This document shows positions 37,861 through 46,513 of a stretch of 64,000 nt of DNA, one piece after another. The notes below the pieces were generated by a model that worked only from the letters and a program-made list of their open reading frames with translations, made no database searches and was not told the DNA's origin. The stretch lies in contig CP133159.1 of NCBI GenBank assembly GCA_030913385.1, positions 1,262,584 to 1,326,583 of the forward strand, in the 5' to 3' direction. Position 1 is the first letter of the stretch; every line of letters begins with the position of its first letter. The position numbers and the translations under genes were made by a program. Source of the DNA: Cytophagaceae bacterium ABcell3 (GTDB lineage Bacteria > Bacteroidota > Bacteroidia > Cytophagales > Cytophagaceae).

Positions 37861-38274
37861 TTATTTTTTCATTTCGAGAAAAGACTGCAATATAATAGTT
37901 GCGCTAATCTTATCAACATTTGATTTGTCCCTACGGTTCTTTTTGCTCATGCCGCCTGCCAGCATTGCATCTAAAGCAATAGAAGAAGTAAAGCGCTCAT
38001 CTACAAGAAATACCTCTTTTTCGGGAAAGGCTTTCTTTAAATGTTTAATCATGATGTGCACATGCCGTGCGTTTTCAGATTCAATATTTTTGAGCGTTTT
38101 TGGCATGCCCACTACAAAAGATTCTATTCCCTCGCTTAAGTCATAGGTTTTGAGGAATTCTATAAGTTTAGATGAATGCACTGTCTCTAGGGGAGTGGCA
38201 ATTATTTTCATCGGATCTGTTACTGCGAGTCCAGTCCTTTTGGTTCCATAGTCTATGGCGACGATCCTAGGCAT
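37861..38274 (-). CDS. ruvX: Putative pre-16S rRNA nuclease / Holliday-junction resolvase YqgF
   Basis: 137 residues with RNase H-like core: AIDYGTKRTGLAVTDP at the N-terminus, VVGMPKTL, VDERFTSSIALDAML and the terminal DKISATIILQSFLE. Matches YqgF/RuvX, which trims 16S rRNA ends. Starts 1 bp after the preceding membrane-protein stop. Confidence 0.93.
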   Translation of the reverse strand: MPRIVAIDYGTKRTGLAVTDPMKIIATPLETVHSSKLIEFLKTYDLSEGIESFVVGMPKTLKNIESENARHVHIMIKHLKKAFPEKEVFLVDERFTSSIALDAMLAGGMSKKNRRDKSNVDKISATIILQSFLEMKK

Positions 38275-38275
38275 G

Positions 38276-39709
38276 TTATTTATAATTATATAAAGTGAGT
38301 TGTGTCCACTGCCTGTTAATCATTGGGTTGTGCTTTTCTGTAATTCTTTCTGAATAATTGTCTGGCACAGGGTATCCTTCTGGGAGCAGCAGCAGTGTGT
38401 TGTGTAGTTCATCTTCTTGCAATAGTGCGCCTTTGTCTTCAAAAGATGCAGCCTCTACACCTGAATCTTTGAGGTACTGATTTATTTGGGGATATGAAAC
38501 TATCCTAACATCTGAAAGATCTTTTTTGAGCAACCTTTTAGACATAGAGGCTATGGCTGTCGGTTTACTGTTGTCCGAAACTACACCTGTATTGAGCGAT
38601 ACATATAATATAAGAAACAATGAAATAATTACTTTAATCAACATGAAATTAAAATTCACTAGGAAATAGATAATTCCGTAGCAAATAAAGATCATTAAAA
38701 AAGGAAGAAATGGCAAAATGTGCCTGTGAAGATTGTTGCTGTCCCTAAATATATAGGAAAAGATAAGAAACAGTGACAATGATGCCAGGCCAATTAACAT
38801 TTTAGGTTTGCTATGGCCAAAGCTTAGGGTAATCATTAATCCGAAAAACAATAAGGCTATGACAGGCAGAGAAGTAAATATAGCCAATAAGTTTCTTCCT
38901 GGGATATAACCTGTAAGCCCTTCAGCCCAAATACCTTCCAGAATTTCTATAAATCCAGGCCCAGTGTTTGCTGTCCCGGCTGTCAGCATCAGTGAATTGA
39001 AATACATTTCTGTATAAGCCCATAATTGGCTGGGACCAATATATATGGTGAAAGGGACCAACCACAAAAGAATGCCAGTAAGCAAAAACGGGATACTCCA
39101 GATAAACCTTCTTTTTTTGACCAGTGCGTATATTGCAGGTAATACTATCAAAGGGATGTATGAAAACATTACTCCTGGAAGAAGACCTGCTAGAAACCAG
39201 CCTTTATAAAGGTATCTTGCTTTGAAGTTGTCAACCAGAAGGTAGTAAAAAACAGGTAGCGCTATAGCCAGAGCCATCAGGTCGGGAAGGAATTTATTTC
39301 CCATAAGCCAAATGCTTGTATTGAAAAAGATCAAAAAGCCAGTTAGTCCACCTTCTAATGAGAATAAGGTGACCCTTAATATTCTGGAAGTGTAATATAT
39401 GATAAGCCATGTGCTTATACCACCTGCAACGGCAAATGCGGTGGATAAAGAATGGGTGAAGAAGTTTATGCTATTGATGACTGTATATAAAATAGGATAG
39501 CCTGGTAAAGCAGGCGTGCCTGAAGCAATATCATAATTGATAAAGCCCAATATGAAATTCATAGTTTCGGTATCTTCAACATAATTGGCCGTAGTCAATA
39601 GCCTAGTTAAGACACATACAAGGAGAATAATGATATGAGAAAGCGTTTGCTTCAAAAAAATGCTTTTTTTACTGACAGGTTTTGGTTTAATTAGATAAAA
39701 TTTATTCAA
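38276..39709 (-). CDS. Polytopic membrane protein, GT-C glycosyltransferase-like
   Basis: 477 residues with roughly 11 membrane helices. The first external loop after helix 1 carries acidic residues (NYVEDTETMNF), as in GT-C lipid-sugar transferases, and the C-terminal 70 residues form a soluble domain (DVRIVSYPQINQYLKDSG). No specific family is recognised. Its role could be in glycan or lipid glycosylation; confidence in that is low. Confidence 0.6.
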   Translation of the reverse strand: MNKFYLIKPKPVSKKSIFLKQTLSHIIILLVCVLTRLLTTANYVEDTETMNFILGFINYDIASGTPALPGYPILYTVINSINFFTHSLSTAFAVAGGISTWLIIYYTSRILRVTLFSLEGGLTGFLIFFNTSIWLMGNKFLPDLMALAIALPVFYYLLVDNFKARYLYKGWFLAGLLPGVMFSYIPLIVLPAIYALVKKRRFIWSIPFLLTGILLWLVPFTIYIGPSQLWAYTEMYFNSLMLTAGTANTGPGFIEILEGIWAEGLTGYIPGRNLLAIFTSLPVIALLFFGLMITLSFGHSKPKMLIGLASLSLFLIFSYIFRDSNNLHRHILPFLPFLMIFICYGIIYFLVNFNFMLIKVIISLFLILYVSLNTGVVSDNSKPTAIASMSKRLLKKDLSDVRIVSYPQINQYLKDSGVEAASFEDKGALLQEDELHNTLLLLPEGYPVPDNYSERITEKHNPMINRQWTQLTLYNYK

Positions 39710-39839
39710 AAATAACTTTATAAAGATAAAATAAGGAAAATCCGTGCCAGTTTATTATAAAAAGTTTTAATTTCTGTATTTGTATGGAATTATATTTTCG
39801 GTACATTGTTTGTTAGATAGAAAAAGTTTATATTTTATA

Positions 39840-39847
39840 TAACTTTG
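39840..39847 (+). promoter_or_regulatory. Candidate -7 element of the S41 protease gene
   Basis: TAACTTTG fits TAnnTTTG, 56 bp before the GTG start; a TTTG at 39809-39812 lies somewhat too far upstream for an ideal -33. Confidence 0.4.
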
Positions 39848-39902
39848 TTTTCCTTTACAGGTTAGTAAATTACCCATATATTTTTAATTAAACGTTAATT
39901 CA

Positions 39903-41525
39903 GTGAGTAAAATCAAAAACAGAAAGTTCTATATAAGGCTTCCTTTTATGTTGGCCCTGGCAATTGTGTGTGGGATTTTTATAGGAGCTACACTTTTTGA
40001 CAATGGTAAACAAAGCAATATAGTGTCTAACTATATGCGGTTTGCTGAAATTTTAACTTATATCCAAAAGGACTATGTCGATACGGTCGATATTGATGAG
40101 TTGGTGGATCACGCTATTGTGAAAATGCTTGAGAAGCTTGACCCTCACACCGCATATATTCCTAAAAAAGATATTGATGTGGCCAGGTCCCAACTGGAAG
40201 GTGATTTTGAAGGAATAGGGATAGAATTTAACATTATTAAAGACACCATCTTTGTTATTGCCCCCATCAGTGGTGGCCCTTCTGAATCTGTAGGTTTAAT
40301 GGCCGGTGACAAAATTGTGACAGTTGATGGAGAGAATGTAGCAGGCAAAGGCATTTCTAATATGGATGTTTTTGGCATGTTGAGGGGTAAGAAAGGTACC
40401 AAAGTTGAAGTTAGTGTGGTTCGTAAAGGTTCTAAAAACCCACTGGACTTTACCATTGTGCGTGATAAAATCCCTACATATTCTGTTGACGCAACTTATA
40501 TGATTGATGATAAAACTGGGTATATCAAAATAAGCAGGTTCTCTGCAAGTACCTACAAGGAGTTTAAGGAGTCGATGAAAGAACTTCAATCTAAAGGTAT
40601 GGAGCAATTAGTTTTAGACTTGCGCGACAACCCTGGTGGGTATATGGATCGTGCTACGAAAATGGTAGATGATTTCTTGCCTCCAAACAAACTGATCGTA
40701 TATACCCAAGGAAAAGATGCTCGGTATAACTCGCGTATTGAGTCAAATACTAAAGGTTCTTTTGAAGAAGGAGCGGTGGTCGTGTTGATAAACGAAGGAA
40801 GTGCTTCTGCTTCAGAAATTGTCTCTGGTGCTTTGCAGGATCATGACCGTGCACTCATAGTTGGTAGAAGGTCTTTTGGTAAAGGCTTGGTTCAAATGCC
40901 TATACCTCTGAACGATGGTGCCGAGTTGAGACTGACAATTTCGAGGTATTATACTCCTAGCGGCAGAAGTATACAAAAGCCATACAGCGAGGATGAAGAC
41001 TATGCCTCAGACTTGTCTAAGCGTTTTAAACATGGTGAGTTTTTCCATAAGGACAGTATACGTTTTGACGACAGCTTGAAATATACAACCGCAGCAGGGC
41101 GTACTGTGTATGGCGGTGGTGGAATTATGCCTGATATTTTTGTGCCGAGAGACACTTCTATGTACACCAATTATTTGGCGGAGCTGTTTAATAAAAATAT
41201 TATCAGAGAGTATACGCTTGACTACTTTAATAGCAACAAAAAGAAACTAAAGGCTATGGAGTTTGAAGATTATCTGAGAGACTTTGTGGTTACAGATGAA
41301 ATGCTTCAGGACCTTGTGAAAATGGGCAAAAAAGTTGATATTAAGTATAAAGAAAAAGAGTTTAAGCGTTCTAAAGAGTTTATGCGGACAAATGTAAAGG
41401 CTTATATCGCTCGGAGTGTTTGGGGTAACAGGGGTTTCTACCCTGTTATAAACAAATATGATGAAGTCTTCCAGACGGCGATCAAGAACATGGATAAAGC
41501 CCGAAAAATAGAAGCAGCAAACTAA
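39903..41525 (+). CDS. C-terminal processing peptidase (S41, Ctp/Prc type)
   Basis: 540 residues from a GTG start. N-terminal membrane anchor (about 10-28), PDZ domain (GIGIEFNIIKDTIFVIAPI to DFTIVRDKI), then the S41 domain with LVLDLRDNPGGYMD, the nucleophile serine in NEGSASASEIVSGAL and the lysine in GRRSFGKGLVQMP. Processes periplasmic proteins. The C-terminal extension of about 130 residues is typical in Bacteroidota. Ends at a strong terminator. Confidence 0.92.
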   Translation: MSKIKNRKFYIRLPFMLALAIVCGIFIGATLFDNGKQSNIVSNYMRFAEILTYIQKDYVDTVDIDELVDHAIVKMLEKLDPHTAYIPKKDIDVARSQLEGDFEGIGIEFNIIKDTIFVIAPISGGPSESVGLMAGDKIVTVDGENVAGKGISNMDVFGMLRGKKGTKVEVSVVRKGSKNPLDFTIVRDKIPTYSVDATYMIDDKTGYIKISRFSASTYKEFKESMKELQSKGMEQLVLDLRDNPGGYMDRATKMVDDFLPPNKLIVYTQGKDARYNSRIESNTKGSFEEGAVVVLINEGSASASEIVSGALQDHDRALIVGRRSFGKGLVQMPIPLNDGAELRLTISRYYTPSGRSIQKPYSEDEDYASDLSKRFKHGEFFHKDSIRFDDSLKYTTAAGRTVYGGGGIMPDIFVPRDTSMYTNYLAELFNKNIIREYTLDYFNSNKKKLKAMEFEDYLRDFVVTDEMLQDLVKMGKKVDIKYKEKEFKRSKEFMRTNVKAYIARSVWGNRGFYPVINKYDEVFQTAIKNMDKARKIEAAN

Positions 41526-41546
41526 GTTTAGTAACAACACATAAAT

Positions 41547-41582
41547 AAAAAGGCCTCCCGTTAATTTCGGGAGGCTTTTTTA
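41547..41582 (+). terminator. Intrinsic terminator after the S41 protease
   Basis: Stem GCCTCCCG / CGGGAGGC (41553-41560, 41568-41575), 7-nt loop, six T downstream. Confidence 0.92.
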
Positions 41583-41677
41583 TTGACCTGGTTTCTTCTG
41601 TAGAACATAGCTAATTTGTAAACCTTTTATAATTGTTTGTTTTTTTTATATTGAGTGGTATATTTTATAAAAGTAGT

Positions 41678-42063
41678 AAAATTTTTTAGGATTACCCATT
41701 TAAGTCTCTAGGAAGTAATAAGTTTTTTTGTACGATAAATTGCTTTTTAATGGCGATATGTGCTAATGTTAGAAAATAAAGCGGCCATTGATGAAATTGC
41801 GTTAAGAACTTTATAAGCATGGAGCGGCCAAAAAATTTGCTGTTTGAGCCCGACGCAAGGAGGGTGGGTTTCATCCCGATAGCTATCGGGATAGCGTAAT
41901 GGTTATAAAGTTTAGCAAATTTCATCACAGGCCTTGACTTTTTTGCTTACTTTTTTTGTCTAAGAAAAAAAGTAAGGCCCTGCCGGCGAGGCAAAAGTAA
42001 CTAAGCGAGCCTAGGTAAGCTAATAACACATAAGATATCTAAATGGGTAACCCTAAAATTTTT
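41678..42063. repeat. Palindrome-rich inverted-repeat element (about 385 bp)
   Basis: Outer arms AAATTTTTTAGGATTACCCA (left) and, reversed right end, AAAATTTTAGGGTTACCCAT, continuing to ATTTA. Inside are a perfect 20-bp palindrome (ATCCCGATAGCTATCGGGAT, 41873-41892) and a perfect 12-bp hairpin (CTTACTTTTTTT, 41946-41957 with 41965-41976). Such palindromes recur in many Bacteroidota genomes. The frames inside look non-coding. The right end touches the gamma-glutamyltransferase start codon. Confidence 0.65.
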
Positions 42064-42064
42064 A

Positions 42065-43765
42065 ATGGGATTTTTGAAGCTTAAATCTTATATTTTTTTG
42101 TTCTGTGCCACTTTACTGCTTAGTTGTGCGCACAGTGATCTTTCTGAAGAGGGGACTGTGGGAGAGAAAGCAATGGTGGTTACCGCGCACCCTTTGGCAT
42201 CCCAAGTAGGGGTTGAAATCTTAAAGACCGGAGGAAATGCTTTTGATGCTGCTATTGCTGTTGAATTTGCATTAGCGGTTGTATACCCAGATGCGGGCAA
42301 TATAGGAGGGGGAGGTTTTTGGGTCATTAGAACGAAAGATGGAGAAACAAATGCCCTTGACTATAGGGAAGTAGCTCCTGCTGCTGCTTCCAGAGATATG
42401 TTCTTAGATGAGGAAGGAGAACCCATTTCAGAAGAAAGTCATCGAGGTCATTTGTCTGCTGGGGTGCCCGGCACTGTAGATGGTATGGTAAATGCTCATC
42501 GGAAATATGGCAGCAAGCCTTGGGAAGAGTTGTTGCAGCCTGCTATTGATCTTGCCTTGCATGGTTTCCCTTTGACCAAGAAGGAAGCAAAAAAGTTGAA
42601 CCGCTATATGGATGACTTGGAAGAATATAGCACTGTTAGGCCGGAACACATGCTTAACGATCGCTGGCGGGCGGGAGATACTTTGGTTTTAGAGGAATTG
42701 GGCATGACATTGGCGCTAATTCGCAATTATGGCAGGGCTGGTTTTTATGAAGGGGTTACTGCTAGAAATTTAATTGCTGAAATGGAAAGAGGGGGAGGTA
42801 TTATCAGCTTGGAAGACCTGGACTCTTACCGTTCTGTTTGGCGGAAACCTGTGGCCGGCAAATATAAAGATTGTAAAATCATTTCAATGCCTCCTCCTTC
42901 TGCTGGCGGAACAGGTTTGCTTCAGTTGCTCAAAATTACAGAGGGTTATCCTTTGGCTAAATGGGGGTGGAATTCCACCCAAAGCATCCATCTTATGACC
43001 GAGGCATGCAGAAGGGTGTATGCGGACCGTTCCAGGCATTTGGGTGATCCAGATTTTTGGGACATTCCTTTGGACGGCCTTATCGATGATGATTATTTAA
43101 AGGGGCGAATGGCTGACTTTTCTATGGGTCAGGCTACAGATAGTGATGAGGTTTATGCGGGAGAACCTTTTTTTGCAGAAAGCCATTCCACTACACATTA
43201 TTCTATTGTAGACCCAGAGGGAAATGCCGTTGCTGGAACTACTACCTTGAATAGCATTTATGGTTCTAGGGTGGTTGTAGCTGGTTCAGGTTTTTTATTG
43301 AACAATCAAATGGCTGATTTTAGCCTAAAGCCTGGACATCCTGATATTTACGGCTTGGTAGAAGGAGAAGCGAATGCCATTGCTCCTGGAAAACGTATGC
43401 TTAGCTCTATGACACCTACTATAGTAGAAAAGGACAATCAGCTTTTTATGGTATTAGGAAGTCCAGGTGGCTCAACGATTATAACCACGGTTTACCAGAC
43501 AATTCTCAATGTAACTACTTTTGATTTTCCCATGCAAGGGGCGGTTAATGCAGAACGTTTTCACCACCAATGGAGGCCTAACTGGATATTGGCAGAATGG
43601 GGATCTATGCGATTCTCATCTGTTTTTGAGCTCTTGGCCAAAGGTCACCGGATAGCGCCGGCTATAGAAGGCTTAGGTCGTGTAGATGCTGTTTTAGTTC
43701 GTCCTGATAATACGCTCGAAGGAGGCGCAGACCCTCGGGGAGATGATAAGGCGGAGGGTTTTTGA
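42065..43765 (+). CDS. ggt: Gamma-glutamyltransferase, lipoprotein form
   Basis: 566 residues. Lipobox LLLSCAHS (Cys at about residue 18) places it in the periplasm or outer membrane. Proenzyme of the Ntn-hydrolase fold: GNAFDAAIAVEFALAVVYP and NIGGGGFW in the large subunit, autocleavage/nucleophile threonine in ESHSTTHYSIVD, then GSRVVVAGSGFLLNN and GSPGGSTIIT. Cleaves gamma-glutamyl bonds, e.g. of glutathione-like peptides. Its ATG is 1 bp from the repeat's end. Confidence 0.93.
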   Translation: MGFLKLKSYIFLFCATLLLSCAHSDLSEEGTVGEKAMVVTAHPLASQVGVEILKTGGNAFDAAIAVEFALAVVYPDAGNIGGGGFWVIRTKDGETNALDYREVAPAAASRDMFLDEEGEPISEESHRGHLSAGVPGTVDGMVNAHRKYGSKPWEELLQPAIDLALHGFPLTKKEAKKLNRYMDDLEEYSTVRPEHMLNDRWRAGDTLVLEELGMTLALIRNYGRAGFYEGVTARNLIAEMERGGGIISLEDLDSYRSVWRKPVAGKYKDCKIISMPPPSAGGTGLLQLLKITEGYPLAKWGWNSTQSIHLMTEACRRVYADRSRHLGDPDFWDIPLDGLIDDDYLKGRMADFSMGQATDSDEVYAGEPFFAESHSTTHYSIVDPEGNAVAGTTTLNSIYGSRVVVAGSGFLLNNQMADFSLKPGHPDIYGLVEGEANAIAPGKRMLSSMTPTIVEKDNQLFMVLGSPGGSTIITTVYQTILNVTTFDFPMQGAVNAERFHHQWRPNWILAEWGSMRFSSVFELLAKGHRIAPAIEGLGRVDAVLVRPDNTLEGGADPRGDDKAEGF

Positions 43766-43837
43766 TAATAGCAATTTGTCAATGCTTGTATATAAACTAA
43801 TCTTTTCCTTACCGGTTAAATATAAAAAGGAAGAGGT

Positions 43838-44125
43838 ATGGAATTATTTACTAAAATTGAAGGCCTGACCAAAAAGACCAAAGAAGCATTTAAAATTAAT
43901 GGTCAGCATAAGAAAGAATCAGGCATACTAAGTGATTCGGCAGCCAGAAAAATTGTTGCGTCTGGATATACTACCAGTATGATATTAGGGTCTGTATTTG
44001 CAGGGGCGGCACTTATGGCGTTTGCCGTTCGTGACCTGCACTTTGTAATTGAATTTAATAAAAGTGATAAGTGGAATAAAGCATATTCTTTCGATATCAA
44101 GAAATTTAAGCTTCATTCCAGTTGA
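43838..44125 (+). CDS. Small single-helix membrane protein, unknown
   Basis: 95 residues. A charged N-terminal part (KIEGLTKKTKEAFKINGQH) and one membrane helix at about 45-64 (TSMILGSVFAGAALMAFAV), then a basic tail. AGGAAGAGG-type bases just upstream of the ATG (43830-43836) form a better ribosome site than most genes here have. Family not recognised. Confidence 0.6.
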   Translation: MELFTKIEGLTKKTKEAFKINGQHKKESGILSDSAARKIVASGYTTSMILGSVFAGAALMAFAVRDLHFVIEFNKSDKWNKAYSFDIKKFKLHSS

Positions 44126-44153
44126 ATCTGGTTGAATTTGAAAGACGAGCTAA

Positions 44154-44197
44154 CAAAAAAGAGGCAGCTAAAAGATAATTTAGCTGCCTCTTTTTTA
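44154..44197. terminator. Bidirectional terminator
   Basis: Perfect 10-bp stem GAGGCAGCTA / TAGCTGCCTC (44161-44170, 44181-44190) with A-run before and T-run after, between two convergent genes, so it can act on both strands. Confidence 0.92.
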
Positions 44198-44211
44198 TGG
44201 TTTTGACAATG

Positions 44212-45234
44212 TTATTTAATGCTAAATCCTCCTTCGCCGATTAAATGACCTTCAGAGTATATGTTTACATAATAATTTCCTTCAGTATAGTTAAAGCCTT
44301 TTAGCATATCAAATGTTAGCTGCTGGCCAGTATTATCAAAGTCAATGTTTTGGCTAAGGGTATAGAAAATATCTGTGCCATCGGCCAGGGTAGTTGTCCC
44401 ACCACCATTGGCTATGTCAGAGAAGGTTTCACCAGAAGGCAACACAAGTGCCACGTAGAACTTTTTCTTTTCTTTTTTAGCTGCCTTGTTGTCAGCTAAA
44501 TTGAAGTTAATCCTTAACTGTTCAACCCTTCTGCCCCTCAATGTAGGCTTGTCCATTTCTTTGCCGTTCGATTTTACGCCTAGGATTTCTAGGTTTTCAG
44601 CTTTTAGGATAGATGCATCTTTTAACGCCTTCATTGTGGTAGATAGAGAGTCGCCTAATTGTAGCTTTTCCTCATTAAGGTGACTTATGTTAGTTGACAA
44701 GCTATCATTCTCCTGGTGCAGTTTGGCTATTTCTTTATCTTTCTCTGCAATTTCTTTGCGCAATTTGGATATTAGTTGGTCAACTTCTTTTTTAGATTTA
44801 GAGGTAAGCGCTGAAGATCTTCTTAGCGTGGTGATAGTGTTGTTCAGTTCAGCAATTTTGGCATCAAGGTCTGAGTTTTCCAAGCCTAGCTGATCTCTTT
44901 CAGCCCTGATCCTGTCTAATTCATCTCTTATTTCAGATAGCTCATTGGCTTTAGTAGAAACTTCACTGTCTATTTTTCCAATCTCGGCCCTTAACTCACG
45001 TATTTCTGATTCCTGTGCTGTATTGGAGTTGTTTATTAGTACAAGCCCTGCAATTAAACCGATATTTATAAGAAGTGAGAAAATGAGTAAGATAAGCGGT
45101 AACTTACTGCCACTTTTCTCTTTTTTTTCTTCTTTAGCTTTAGTAGAGGTTTCTTTGACCGGTTTTTTGGTTACGCCTGGTTTCTTTATAGGGTCTTTTT
45201 TGATGTCGTTTTTGTTTTCCTTATTAGGTTCCAT
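44212..45234 (-). CDS. Membrane-anchored coiled-coil protein, unknown
   Basis: 340 residues: Lys-rich cytoplasmic tail (about 1-45), one membrane helix (about 46-68, LPLILLIFSLLINIGLIAGL), a long coiled coil (about 75-210, heptads rich in Leu/Glu/Lys) and a C-terminal beta domain (LRINFNLADNKAAKKEKKKF to GGFSIK). The end resembles periplasmic domains in other Bacteroidota hypothetical proteins; function unknown. Convergent with the 95-residue gene. Confidence 0.7.
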   Translation of the reverse strand: MEPNKENKNDIKKDPIKKPGVTKKPVKETSTKAKEEKKEKSGSKLPLILLIFSLLINIGLIAGLVLINNSNTAQESEIRELRAEIGKIDSEVSTKANELSEIRDELDRIRAERDQLGLENSDLDAKIAELNNTITTLRRSSALTSKSKKEVDQLISKLRKEIAEKDKEIAKLHQENDSLSTNISHLNEEKLQLGDSLSTTMKALKDASILKAENLEILGVKSNGKEMDKPTLRGRRVEQLRINFNLADNKAAKKEKKKFYVALVLPSGETFSDIANGGGTTTLADGTDIFYTLSQNIDFDNTGQQLTFDMLKGFNYTEGNYYVNIYSEGHLIGEGGFSIK

Positions 45235-45410
45235 ACAGTCTATCTGGTTATATTATGTATTACAATGTTTTAAGTTGAATCTGGAATTTAGCAATTTATA
45301 AATATATTATGAAATAATGTGCTAATAAAAAGTTTATAAGATGTAATTTTACTTCCGGCACATATATTGTGTAGTAGCATTTGTAACTAAGTTTTAAAAA
45401 AAATTGTTCT

Positions 45411-45851
45411 GTGAGTTCATCCAAGAAGGTCATAATTAACTACTTTTTCCCTCGGTTTGTTCGTATTGGTTCTGTTTTAATTTTAGCCATAGGTTTTTTG
45501 GGCTTTAGTGCCAATACTGTAGCGGCTATGCTGGCGCTGCTCGCATGGATTATGGTTCAGACTACCCATCACGGTATCGAAATTGATCAAGAAAAAAAGC
45601 TCTACAAAAAGTATCTCAGTGTTTTAGGGTTCGAATTTGGCTCCTACGAATCCTATAAGGAACTTGCCGGTTTAACTATAGACGAGGATCTTGACAAGCA
45701 GCAAAATGTAATCTATCAGGGCTATGTCGACTTCTCGAAAAAGGGATATCTGATGTTGATAAAAGATAAATCCAGAGAAAAGGTTTTGTCGGTGGTCAAT
45801 AAGTTGGCAGACGCTTATGACCTGGAAATTATAGATGAAACAAAAGGGTAG
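45411..45851 (+). CDS. Small membrane protein, unknown
   Basis: 146 residues from a GTG start. Two close hydrophobic segments (about 17-34 and 36-52) are followed by a soluble part with a PH-like strand pattern (GIEIDQEKKLYKKYLSVLG, YVDFSKKGYLMLIKDKS). Divergent from the coiled-coil gene across 176 bp. No family recognised. Confidence 0.62.
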   Translation: MSSSKKVIINYFFPRFVRIGSVLILAIGFLGFSANTVAAMLALLAWIMVQTTHHGIEIDQEKKLYKKYLSVLGFEFGSYESYKELAGLTIDEDLDKQQNVIYQGYVDFSKKGYLMLIKDKSREKVLSVVNKLADAYDLEIIDETKG

Positions 45852-45910
45852 AGGGGCTCTGGTGTCCTAGAACCTTTGCTTGTTGGTGAAAACGCCAATA
45901 GAGGAAGCCC

Positions 45911-46513
45911 TCAATAAACCATTACATCATCGGATCTCTTATTATCAAACCTGTAAACCTCTTTCGGGCAGAAGCAAATATCCATAGGGATATCATAAGG
46001 GTCAATGCCTTCTATAATCTCTACAGGCTGGAAAAATGAGATGCCTGCTTTGTATGGGTTTACTTTTAGGCTGGCAAGGTAACGGTCATAAAAACCCTTG
46101 CCATAGCCTATGCGGTACCCTCTTTTGTCAAAAGCGAGCAGCGGTAATACTACCAAGTCTGGCTGTAGGGACGTATATTCGGGATGCTCAGGTTCGGGTA
46201 TACCCCATTTGTTCACCTTTAGTATAGTTTCTTTCGTAAGAAGGACGTTTTTTAGTAGCTTAGTCCCTGGTTCTGTAACAGGTATTAAAATTTTGGTTTC
46301 AGGGCTTCTTTGCCTGATGGCATCAATCAATAAGAATGTATCAGGTTCGTTGTGATTGGCAATAGGCAAAAAAAGATGGACTACCGAAAAGGTACGGATA
46401 TCAATACTGTTGAAAAAAGTATTGGCTATCAATAAGCTCTTTTCCCTGCATTCTTCTTTTGAAAGCTTTTTGCGTTTGCTTAAATATATATATCGTAGCT
46501 CCTGTTTATTCAT
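45911..46513 (-). CDS. 5-formyltetrahydrofolate cyclo-ligase
   Basis: 200 residues. ATP-dependent conversion of 5-formyl-THF to 5,10-methenyl-THF. Motifs: N-terminal KQELRYIYLSKRKKLS, VLPLLAFDKRGYRIGYGKGFYDRYL (the GYGKGFYDR signature) and PMDICFCPKEV. Overlaps the bshC stop by 8 bp. Confidence 0.93.
   Translation of the reverse strand: MNKQELRYIYLSKRKKLSKEECREKSLLIANTFFNSIDIRTFSVVHLFLPIANHNEPDTFLLIDAIRQRSPETKILIPVTEPGTKLLKNVLLTKETILKVNKWGIPEPEHPEYTSLQPDLVVLPLLAFDKRGYRIGYGKGFYDRYLASLKVNPYKAGISFFQPVEIIEGIDPYDIPMDICFCPKEVYRFDNKRSDDVMVY

Noticed and set aside
41692-41928. 78-codon minus-strand frame
   Set aside because: Lies wholly within the palindrome-rich repeat and spans its palindrome; composition is that of the repeat rather than of a protein.
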